A stretch of 64,000 nucleotides of DNA from Xylogone sp. PMI_703. Taxonomy: Eukaryota > Ascomycota > Leotiomycetes. The position numbers and the translations under genes are program-made. The stretch lies in the NCBI GenBank assembly GCA_021399445.1, contig JAJTUQ010000001.1:8804001-8868000 (forward strand), in the 5' to 3' direction. Every line of letters begins with the position of its first letter. The first letter of the stretch is position 1. Shown piece after piece: positions 55,500 through 64,000 of this stretch. A model generated the notes under the pieces. It made no database searches and was not told the origin of the DNA. It worked only from the letters and a program-made list of their open reading frames with translations.

Positions 55500-55673
55500 A
55501 ATGAAGCTGATGATGCCTGGATTGTCGCAATAAAGGGACGCGCCGGATGGTCCCAGAATGTCTTATTTGTATTAATCTATTTGATGTTTCTCTTGACAGA
55601 GTATAACATGACCAAATATCTGGAAAAGCACCCCGGTGGTGCTGCTATTCTTCTCGAAATTGCTGTACTCTAG
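55500..55673 (+). pseudogene. Cytochrome b5-like domain fragment
   Basis: The plus strand encodes EADDAWIVAIKG and, after a hydrophobic stretch that resembles an intron (GTCTTA to GACAG, 55549-55593), EYNMTKYLEKHPGGAAILLE. HPGG after a V/YN-x-TKYL segment is the hallmark heme-binding region of cytochrome b5 domains. A TAG follows at 55671 and the remaining half with the second heme His is absent. No partner domain is recognisable, so the parent protein (reductase, desaturase or lactate dehydrogenase type) is open. Confidence 0.6.
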
Positions 55674-56422
55674 AGTATTACACGCCACAGTGACATTGCG
55701 GTGAACGTGTTCTCCGGTGGGGGCGGGGGCTCCGAAACTGCCACGTGCTTCGTCCTGCGACCTTGCTGCCGGCACTAATCCGTTTATGGACCAAGCTGGA
55801 GGTGGAGGTTTTTGAATAACAGCGTCGCAGTAGTTACGGACGTTATTAAGGTGCATTAGTTGAATCTACTCGAGCCGGCTGTCCGAGAGGAGCTATAGTT
55901 CCGATAAATATTAGATTGGAGGCTCGAACTTGGCTTATATTCAATGCTAGTACCAAAGTATCGATTCTCAGCGCAAGCTAAGTTCGAGCTAGCTTCTTGC
56001 TCTAACGAAAGCCAAATACATTTTGGCTTCAGCTAGTTGCGCTTGGAAAGAAAATCAGCATGCTAGTTAGGACAACTGTCCATAATACAATACAGCATTA
56101 CCTTGGCTTGCCCTTTAGGTCGTTGTCTCTCGTCTGGCTACGCGGACCATGGGGTGACCGGATAATCTCACCCCGTCACTTGGGGTTGCGGGGTGCTTGC
56201 GGCGCTACTGTAGTCTCGTCTCTCTCACCAACCGCTAAATTGCATCGTAGCTTGAAGGGTCCAGAAGTCGGCTTCTTCTTTTTCCCTTCCACCTTACCTC
56301 ACGCATGGCAATGGCTCTCTTGATGATATCCTTATTATCGCAAATGGTTGTGTGAGCCTCAATGCTGCCTCCATATCTCGGTCACCACATTCGCGGTTAC
56401 AGTTCGTGATCAGTGGCCCACC

Positions 56423-59400
56423 ATGTCGCAGGATGCTCATGCTGCAGAAGCACGAACTGCTTCCACGTCGCCGCAGTATCCAGGTGACAGCGACGATCCC
56501 AGGGCTCATGAAATAAAGTGCTACGTCTGTGGTAAAGTCTTCACCCGCTTGGATCATCTCAGGCGACATGAGCGTGCGCATTCAGCTGAGAAGCCCTTCT
56601 CTTGTGCCGAGTGCAAAAGGCGGTTTGCAAGATTGTAGGTGGCAGTCTCGAAGCTCCTAGAAATCTCACTTATCCGGAACCTAGAGATGTCCTCAGACGG
56701 CACCAAGCTTGTCATGATTTAAATCGCAGAGGTAGTGGATTACACGGCTCGAATCGCCATGCCCGGGCATGTTTTGCCTGCGCCAGCGCGCGCGTGAAGT
56801 GCATGGGCGGGCTTGTTTGCTATCGCTGTAGAAGTAGAGATCTCCAGTGTGAATACCCATTGCGAAGGAGTCGTAAGTTGCATAAAGCCATGGCAATTGA
56901 TGAGCTCGACTGATTCCCTAGACTCACGAATGACTTTAGGAAAGGGCAATCATGGCGATACAGCGACGGTACAACGAGAGAACAATGATTCTCGTATACT
57001 AATATCCTCGCCTGTTGACAATGGGTCAGACCATGAAGTCCTTGAATTGGCATCTAGAGAGGTCGTCTGGGTGGATCAGTTTGGTGAAGTAGCAGATTCC
57101 AATCTGAGCCTGGTTACGCAACCACAGGATATTAGTGGATCAGATGTGACCATATTGCCTGCTGCTTCTGGTGATGTGCAAGACCTCATACCTCAAAGAT
57201 CTGCACCTGCTGTTGAAGACCAAGCGCTTCCTAAGAACTTCATAGAACCCGACCAAACTATCATTGCAGGTGCTTGTCTCATACCTCATGTTAGCGAGGG
57301 TAACATTGGGAGCATCTATAATTATTCCAAAATCAATTGGCTTCCACGAAACGAAATACCTCAGATAGATTGGGCCTCCGGAATTCCATTACTTCATTCC
57401 CCACCAACAAATTCACCTATAGCTATAAACGAAGCTCGATCGCCTTCAGTGTACTATGCGAGTGGAGATAGCCCAAGGTTGGGTATCTCCGAACAGAACC
57501 GCTCCACGGGGCAACACTTTAGTGGTCAAAGTACCAATCATCTTAGCCCTCATAGTTATAATAGTCTGAACGTTACCGACACCTATGCAAACTCAGATTA
57601 CACTCAAGCACAAATTTGGTTTTCTGAGGAGTCGTATATCACCTTGACGAAATATCTCAGACATATATCCCGGCAGGACATTCCCGTGTCTGCCATAAGC
57701 AGCTTGCCATCTCTAGCAGAACTCAATATATTTGCCGGACATTATTTCGACAAGTTTCACGACATATTTCCCCTCTTACATAAAGGAACATTTCTGAACA
57801 ATCGAGATGGGTGCTTATTGGACCTCGCTATCTCCGCCATTGGGGCTTGCTACGTGAGAACGCGGTACGCACGGACTTGCAGCGAGACTTTGCATGAGCT
57901 GCTTCATCAATTATTGAAATCTGCCATTTCAGATGATAATCAACGTGCATTCCCTGGAGTGTTTGGCGTTCAGAGATCTAGACAACCACAGCCATGCAGC
58001 TGTTTGCAGGCCCAAATTTTGAATGTCCTAGGAATGTTTCATACTGGAAATGCGAGACTAAAAGCCTTTGCTAAGGAGGGCCTAGCTATCCTTGTGGCGA
58101 CCTGTATTGAGAACAAGATGCTGATAGTAAACCACTACGACTACTTACAGGGTCTTCACGACAGCGAGCAAGTAGAGAGTAGAATTCTGCATCAATGGTT
58201 GGAGGGGGAATTACAATGCAGGGCGGGATATTTCATATGGGTAAGATAACTTTAGACATCTACATTGACTCACCTTCTTATATACCGTGACAGATGCTCG
58301 ATTGTATGATAGCGTACCAGTCTAACTTTCGAACACATATGAACCTTTCAGATGGCAAGGCACCCTTACCATGTCCAGAACAAATCTGGGATGAATCGCT
58401 GCCTCCTAAAGCACAGCTTCTCATTCTTAAGAACGGTTCGTCCTATACTCAGCTAAATTGCAATTAAGTTGTGAGACTTATTAATATTTATAGGACCGCC
58501 ATCACTATGCTTTGCACTAGATGTGCTTTATACTGAGAAGACCCTTCTGCCAAACCTTGGCGAATTAAGTAGAATTCTACTTATCCATGGAATGTACCGC
58601 CGAGTCTGGGAAGTCTCCAGGTATCATAGTGACAGGCTATCTGATTGGGTACCATCGACTCTAAGTGAACCGCGTCACAGAATCGCATCAGAGACGGCGG
58701 ATAAACCGTCGTTCAATCCTGTGGTTTCCAAGTGGATAAACGGTAGTTGCGACTGTCTCGATGTGCTGCATTGGTCCGCATATACCACGATCCTCCAGGC
58801 ATCTGGCCTCGAGCACCCTACAATATTACACCTGCACCTTTCTAGGCTCATTTTGCTGGCACCTGTATCTGATTTCCACGAATTTACAAAAGCAAAACTT
58901 CAACAAGAAGGTCAGAACCACCTAAATTCTCACCTTTATCCCTCTTTACAGGATCCGAATTGTCCAAAAACTCTTCTCGAATGGCCTATGCGTGATCCAT
59001 CCAAGGCCCGATTGGCGATAATACACGCAGGCTCGGTTTTCTGGTATCTGCGAAGATACAGTAGTGGTGCTGTGATCGAGCCATTTGCTGGTTATCTAGC
59101 GACCATGGTTATCTGGATATACAGCATGTCAACCTTGGTGGCAAAGCTGCTACCAAGGCCGCAAGCTGGAACAGCTCCCTACGAATCACATGAGTCAATA
59201 CGCGTTGGGATTCCGCAAACTAACACAACTTCGCCTCCGAATCACAGTTCACCCATACAGTCACAACAAACGCCCTTAGGAAGTGGTGGTAACTTTGATC
59301 ACTGCAGCCCCTCATCACAACATGGGCAGGTTACAAGAGGACTTGAACAGCTAGGAAGTCACAGCACTACTATTATTCAGATCGATCGACCATGTGATGA

Positions 59401-59650
59401 TGAGTTAGTGCAACTCTTTGTGCGTTTTGGCGACGAGATGACACCTTACATGGCACAAATAGGGGATATTAAAAGCAAGGATGCAGCAGGGAAAGTCCTG
59501 CGACAGGGAATTAAACTCTTATACAGCCATAACGATCATACCGCGAGTAGTAGACAGAATGGGAGTGAAGGGTCATCACCCGGTTTTATCTGGGGGGCTG
59601 CTGAGAATTTTGTATCGATATTGTCCGCGTTGGCTAGTACCTCACAGTAA
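56423..59650 (+). CDS. C2H2-Zn2Cys6 dual zinc-finger transcription factor
   Basis: A 1005-residue regulator built from five exons: 56423-56634, 56685-56872, 56922-58240, 58294-58435, 58494-59650. All four introns (50, 49, 53, 58 bp) are GT-AG and in phase. The start MSQDAHAAEARTA precedes two C2H2 fingers, CYVCGKVFTRLDHLRRHERA and CAECKRRFARLDVLRRHQ, the second completed across intron 1. A Zn2Cys6 cluster follows, ACFACASARVKCMGG then CYRCRSRDLQC. The fungal-specific middle domain is in exon 3 (LAELNIFAGHYFDKFHDIFP, LDLAISAIGACYV) and continues through exon 5. Gln/Ser-rich linkers separate the parts. Fingers and cluster are complete. Targets are unknown; it lies near the CBM1-GH43 gene. Confidence 0.92.
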
Positions 59651-59994
59651 ATTACTGTATAATGAAAATATCCCGTAAATAAATAGTAGGCATCCATAGA
59701 GGAAGTTAAAGCAAAGAACATTGTATTATACTGGGGAATTCCTCTGAGGACTAGAAGCCATTGTCGATGCTACTTGATATATGAATATTAAAGCGTTGAC
59801 TAGCCAGCTTCCAAAATGGCAATCAATTTCAATGATCACACTTTTGATACGATTTCGAAAAGTGAGTTATATGATCCCCTTCAATTAATTCTGCGGTATA
59901 CTAGTGAAGAGTCCCCATAAATCCTCAAATGGGGTACCATGAGGAGCAAAACCGTCATGACCACCCAAAGTCTCACGAACCGCCATCAAACAGC
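59651..59994. other. Intergenic region between convergent genes
   Basis: A 344-bp spacer with the 3' ends of the regulator and the GH43 gene. Nothing else seen. Confidence 0.5.
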
Positions 59995-61905
59995 TCACAC
60001 TTGAATAAAAGAAGAGACATGAACCGATCCACCAAGTGCAGCTGTTGCAAAGTTGAAGATACCCCATCTGTAGCCTATGAAATACTGGAAGTCCACATTC
60101 ATGGTATACGGAGTACCGAGAGAATGGTATGCGATGCCGTCTGTACTATATGAGAAACTCACAAGATGGGAGCCGCTTGCGCGGGCATCCAGATGTCCAC
60201 GCAGCCAGATCTTGGTCCCTGAAAGCGCAGCACTTGCTTCAACTGTGCCATTACTAATGGTTGCAAAACCGTTGTTTACATCCTGCGTCATGTTTTGCAC
60301 ATTGACCACGGTGTACTGACTGCCGGTACGCCAAACGCCTATATATGCGCTGAAATCGCGAAAAGCAGCTAGGCCCGCACGATCCCCATCTGTCATGTTT
60401 GTAAGATCCAGTACAATGGTTCCTACTGGTTGTTCGCCATGTAGACGGTGGGTTAGAGTGTTTCGCGCATGATATAGATCCGTTGTAACTGTTGCAGTGG
60501 AGAGCGTCAAGCCATTGTTGACCTTGTATTTCGTCTCGTCTGGGCTGTGATTCCATTCCCACGCCACTCCCAAAGTACTCCCCTGGAAAGTATCTGTTCC
60601 CGTCCAAGGTGGCGTGTGGACAGGATCCAGAGGATAAGGATACGATGCCCCCCAGGTTCCGTTTACAGTAACCAAAGCTGGGTATCCATCTGAACCCCAC
60701 ATCACTGGCGCCAGGACTGGTACACGGCCCGATGGGTATATCCATGAAAAGGACATAAAGTACCAATCTCCGGTTTGAGTTTCGATGAGACTTCCCTGAG
60801 ACAGAAGACCACCATCTGGTATCGGGGCTTCTACATCGTACAGCATAATCTTTTGCTCCCATCCGCTCCAGAGGTCTGTCGACTTCCAGATAAACGTCGT
60901 ATCGCCTGGGTGATCATCAAGGATATAATAAGTACCATTGCGTTTGTATAGGCGATTGCCTTCAATGGATGGTGAAGTAAAGAGTTGTTGAGTTCTCACT
61001 TGACTGAGGCCATCGCTTGAGAGTTGTGCCATAGAGACATTGGTACCGCCATATACAACGTACATTGTCTCATCATCATCAATCCTTAGACCTAGCATTA
61101 GTATGATTTCTTCTAGCGGTAAGAGTAGGATGACCTACAAGAGACCACAATCATAATAGCAAGTACCATACAGAGCACCTGACTGCTTCCATGGCCCAGT
61201 GACTTCAGAAGCAGTGTATATATACGTGACCCAGAAATTGATGCAGCCGATCCAATACCAAAGACCATTACTTTTTCGGTAACGCAATGTAGAAGCCCAA
61301 GTTCCTCCTTCATAGTTGGTTTGGCCATCCGTCATATTATAAGCATCTCCGAGAACGCCGAGAGACGGTATTGAGTGTCCAATGAATTCCCAGTTCTATT
61401 GACCAATTTAGTCCGATTAAACTGCTTAAGTTGTTGCGATAACAAATAATATCTCGAAGGGATCTTGAAACTTACCACAAGATCAGCGGATCGCAGGATA
61501 GGAGCCCCCGGCGAATAATGCATATTCGATGCCGAGTAATAGAAGTTGTTGTCAGGCCCCAGGAAGATGTCATTATCAGCAAAATCTTCATAGAGCACTG
61601 GGTTGGTGAAAGTAGGAACTGGACGTTCAGTGGTTGCGCTTACTACTGCAGTAGTCGTCGTTGCGCTATGCGTTGTAGAGGAAGGGGGAGCACCAGGAAG
61701 GCATTCCGAAAACCAGGGATTAGAGTATTGACAGTACGAGCCAGATACACAAGATGTTGGTCCTGTCCAAGTTTTTCCACCACCTATGATAAAATCAATA
61801 ATGGTGATTATTCACAGAGTGTATGTTTCACTTACATTGGCCCCACACCGATTGCTGAGCCCAAATCAGCGGCACAAAGCCTAGAAGGGAGAGAACTTGT
61901 AACAT
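59995..61905 (-). CDS. Secreted CBM1-GH43 glycoside hydrolase, frame-broken in CBM1
   Basis: Encodes a hemicellulose-active enzyme of about 575 residues. Exons: 61836-61905, 61476-61785, 61139-61395, 59995-61084. The signal peptide [16 protein letters not shown] leads into a cellulose-binding CBM1, [18 protein letters not shown], continued as [16 protein letters not shown] Ser/Thr linker precedes the GH43 five-blade propeller: [45 protein letters not shown] and the acid Glu in [19 protein letters not shown]-terminal beta-sandwich ([18 protein letters not shown]) is typical of beta-xylosidase-like members. An extra AG (61739-61742, CTCT on the coding strand) shifts the frame inside CBM1 between CVSG and YCQY, so the gene as read would not yield the catalytic domain. 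Confidence 0.87.
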
Positions 61906-62472
61906 AGCGATAGCTTTTGAAATGTAATAGGGTTAAAATTATAATATCCTCGTCCCCGGCCCGCCTTAATATACCTTGAAAACTCTCCTGCAAAATGTAG
62001 CAGCATCATGGTGCTCGGTGGTTGGTAATCTTCACTATGCTTGTCGGTAAATTGTAGATGTAGGCTAAGTTCTGACTTCGTTTGGAAAAACGGCTTAGAT
62101 GTAAATGAGATGAAAAACCATTCTAATCTGCCGACTTTTAGATCCCTTTGGATAATGAACTTTTATCGGTGGTGAGCAGACGGAGAGAGACGGGGAGAGA
62201 CGGACCGAAACACCTCGATTAGTACAAGGCCGTGAATAATGCAACCTTTGAAGGATATTGTATGTAGTATCAGAGACTACAATATAATATTTTATATACG
62301 AATTTGATTGGGCTAAGGACCAAATAAAAGTGGACAGGGTATCCAGGCCTTTTTCATCCCACTGTACATCTTTATGCAAACGTGAATCTGAATTATGCTT
62401 GCAATGTGGTCCACTATCAGCCTTGGCAAGTGAGAATAAGAGAGCGCCCAAGTAGATTTAAGTGTGACCTTT
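61906..62472. other. Intergenic region
   Basis: GH43 upstream region. The minus-strand ORF at 62095-62451 shows no family signal. Confidence 0.5.
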
Positions 62473-64000
62473 TCATATTAGATGAAAATATCTCACATTA
62501 ATGCCAAGCCCCTGCAAAACGTCTGGACTAAGATCAATCCCTCCGACACCTATTCCGCGACACCTTATTCTATACATCTGAACATCATCCACAGGTAAAG
62601 ACAACACCCGGGGATCTGCCTTTTGAAGAAGGAGGTACTCGTGGTGCAAGTAGCCCGGGAGACACATGTCCGATCCAGACATGAATGTAACAAAGCGATA
62701 AGGGTTGGGGAGACGACCGAGGAAAGCCTCACCACTCGCATATCCATGAACGAAGCTGGCACCGAGAACCCGGTACTGTTCCGGCTCTCTCGATTCTCTT
62801 AGGATCATGCAAGGCTCGCATCCCAGAAACGCACAAACGTGATCGCCTTCTGCTGTATTCTTTGGCCCAAGGCCGATATAGCCATCTTCAGTTCGGAAAA
62901 CCGCCTTGTGCTGAATCACGTTCCCCACAACGCGCAGAACACCCGCCGGTACTGTTTCGACAGTATCGTCGTTGGACTGGGAGGATTGGATCAATTCCGC
63001 AACATCGTCCATGCTTGCATACCATGAGGCAATCTCGCCGAAAAACGATTCTTGAAGTTCCCCCTCGGTAAGAACATATGCGTAAGCTTCCAATAAGCTC
63101 CCCCCACCAGGGTAGGGCTTTTCAGCAGCGCTCGAGGGGACTGCATTCCGAATGAAGTCTCTGACTTGCTGATGGGAAATATTATCGCTCGCAAGACACC
63201 ACACTTCCTTAACGATACCAATGTGAATACCAGCAACACGGAGAGTATTGCCGCCTGAGTACTTCACATAGCCTCTGGTCGGCCCACCTGCAAGCTGTAG
63301 GAAGTCAGGAGCCACTGTTCCCATTGGCTCCGACCAATCTGGAACCCAAGACAGCCATTGTGGCCCATAAGCAGATGGGGACGGTCCGACGTCACGAAGG
63401 ATGGAAAGGTTACGGGTTGACTGTACGTAACGAACTAAGGCGCCTCTGTAGACCTCAAGGACACTAAGGGAGTAGTCTGGCACAATGCCTATCTTCTCTT
63501 CGGGAAATAGCATGCCCAGAGTGCCATAAATCCGGTCCCTCTGGTCCGAGCATTTACTTTCCCCAAAGTTATCCCGCAGCCAGCGGAGAGAATATGGCGT
63601 GCGGTAGAAGAGGCGAAGCAGAAGTCGCATGCGTTTTTGGTTTGTGCCGTACCATTTGCGATGCTCTGCATTGGGTTGCGGATTATATCTAAGAACCCAT
63701 ATGGCGTTCCGGAATGCCTTCCAGGGCAGTTTCCGATGACCGCATTGCACGATGGCCACCTCGGAGGTATGGAAGATCTCTTGTCGAATCCATAATCGTT
63801 CAAACCATTCCCTACTAATGAGGTAACTAAGTGCCTCAAAATCCTGCGGGGAATCAGGGAGGTAGGGGAGGATCTTGTCCCATGATTGGTGAGCGATCGC
63901 AGTATTAGGGTTGAAGTTTTCTGGATCCCGGATGGCGGACGAAATTCTTGTTAGAATCTCCATGGCGTGGTCGCTGTGGTTTTGTTCGGGCCCAAGCCAA
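62473..64000 (-). CDS. HET-domain protein, 5' part off the window
   Basis: The C-terminal 509 residues of a second heterokaryon-incompatibility protein. The frame is open to the right edge and reads WLGPEQNHSDHAMEIL there, the usual HET continuation after the ICINQ block. Then come ISREWFERLWIRQEIFHTSE, VAIVQCGHRKLPW, KCSDQRDRIYGTLGMLFPEE, VYRGALVRYVQSTRNLSI and LSWVPDWSEPM. The C-terminal half with GYIGLGPKNTAEGDHVCAFL and YRVLGASFVHGYASGEAF is the usual fold-back region of this protein type. No frame break in the visible part. It is not a duplicate of the HET gene at 27018-29200. Confidence 0.88.
   Translation of the reverse strand, partial: WLGPEQNHSDHAMEILTRISSAIRDPENFNPNTAIAHQSWDKILPYLPDSPQDFEALSYLISREWFERLWIRQEIFHTSEVAIVQCGHRKLPWKAFRNAIWVLRYNPQPNAEHRKWYGTNQKRMRLLLRLFYRTPYSLRWLRDNFGESKCSDQRDRIYGTLGMLFPEEKIGIVPDYSLSVLEVYRGALVRYVQSTRNLSILRDVGPSPSAYGPQWLSWVPDWSEPMGTVAPDFLQLAGGPTRGYVKYSGGNTLRVAGIHIGIVKEVWCLASDNISHQQVRDFIRNAVPSSAAEKPYPGGGSLLEAYAYVLTEGELQESFFGEIASWYASMDDVAELIQSSQSNDDTVETVPAGVLRVVGNVIQHKAVFRTEDGYIGLGPKNTAEGDHVCAFLGCEPCMILRESREPEQYRVLGASFVHGYASGEAFLGRLPNPYRFVTFMSGSDMCLPGYLHHEYLLLQKADPRVLSLPVDDVQMYRIRCRGIGVGGIDLSPDVLQGLGINVRYFHLI

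Larger units (their letters stand above)
54706..56422. other. Intergenic region with hairpins and a gene fragment
   Basis: Holds two strong hairpins (55060-55090, 55178-55216) and a cytochrome-b5-like fragment (55500-55673). A third inverted repeat, GGGGTGA/TCACCCC at 56151-56157 and 56168-56174, lies 249 bp upstream of the next ATG. Confidence 0.5.

Noticed and set aside
1..64000. CRISPR array, prokaryotic operons or Shine-Dalgarno sites
   Set aside because: The window is eukaryotic; the tandem arrays seen are minisatellites without spacer-repeat alternation.

Overview
The window is nuclear DNA of a filamentous ascomycete (Pezizomycotina). The evidence is short GT-AG introns of about 45-120 bp, Zn2Cys6 regulators, HET and NACHT incompatibility-type proteins, a fungal CBM1, a pogo/Fot1-class transposon and many secreted single-domain enzymes. 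A leotiomycete-like soil or plant-associated fungus would fit, but the sequence alone does not settle this. About half of the window is non-coding, AT-rich and repeat-bearing. There is no housekeeping block, so it reads as an accessory chromosome region.

Layout. 0-2.3 kb: phosphorylase-NACHT NLR running off the left edge, broken by a 7-bp duplication. 3.5-4.3 kb: epoxide-hydrolase-type relic without its catalytic core. 5.4-8.9 kb: a secreted protein of unknown function and a secreted type-B carboxylesterase. 10.1-12.8 kb: relics of an AHL-lactonase-like metallo-beta-lactamase and an NmrA-family reductase. 14.0-16.6 kb: a cis-CaaD-like tautomerase and a protein of unknown function. 18.0-20.2 kb: a nearly intact pogo element. 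20.5-25.2 kb: secreted MBL hydrolase, a regulator-like protein without a zinc cluster, and a small secreted cysteine-rich protein. 26.7-29.2 kb: Tc1/mariner relic and a HET protein. 29.4-30.1 kb: hairpin repeats and a minisatellite. 32.2-43.3 kb: NmrA, SDR, Zn2Cys6 regulator, membrane protein, truncated gentisate-dioxygenase-like cupin, SnoaL-like protein and secreted crotonase. 46.4-52.9 kb: decayed Zn2Cys6 regulator, cupin with one nonsense codon, alpha/beta-hydrolase relic. 54.0-62 kb: isochorismatase-like protein, cytochrome b5 fragment, C2H2-Zn2Cys6 regulator, CBM1-GH43. 62.4-64 kb: second HET protein, running off the right edge.

Genes together. The small oxidoreductases, cupins, hydrolases, tautomerase, crotonase and isochorismatase-like protein, interleaved with Zn2Cys6 regulators, suggest an aromatic or small-molecule catabolic repertoire that is partly decayed. 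This is inference, because no backbone enzyme (PKS, NRPS) is present and the genes are not in one transcriptional block. The NLR and two HET proteins are non-self-recognition genes typical of variable fungal regions.

About thirteen loci are broken, several by very small indels in otherwise good frames (7 bp, 2 bp, 1 bp, one stop codon). This is either true decay of a dispensable region or uncorrected assembly error. The least explained structure is a dispersed double-hairpin repeat, found near 3.1 kb and in inverse orientation near 51.1 kb, with relatives clustered at 29.5-30.0 kb beside a 19-bp minisatellite.
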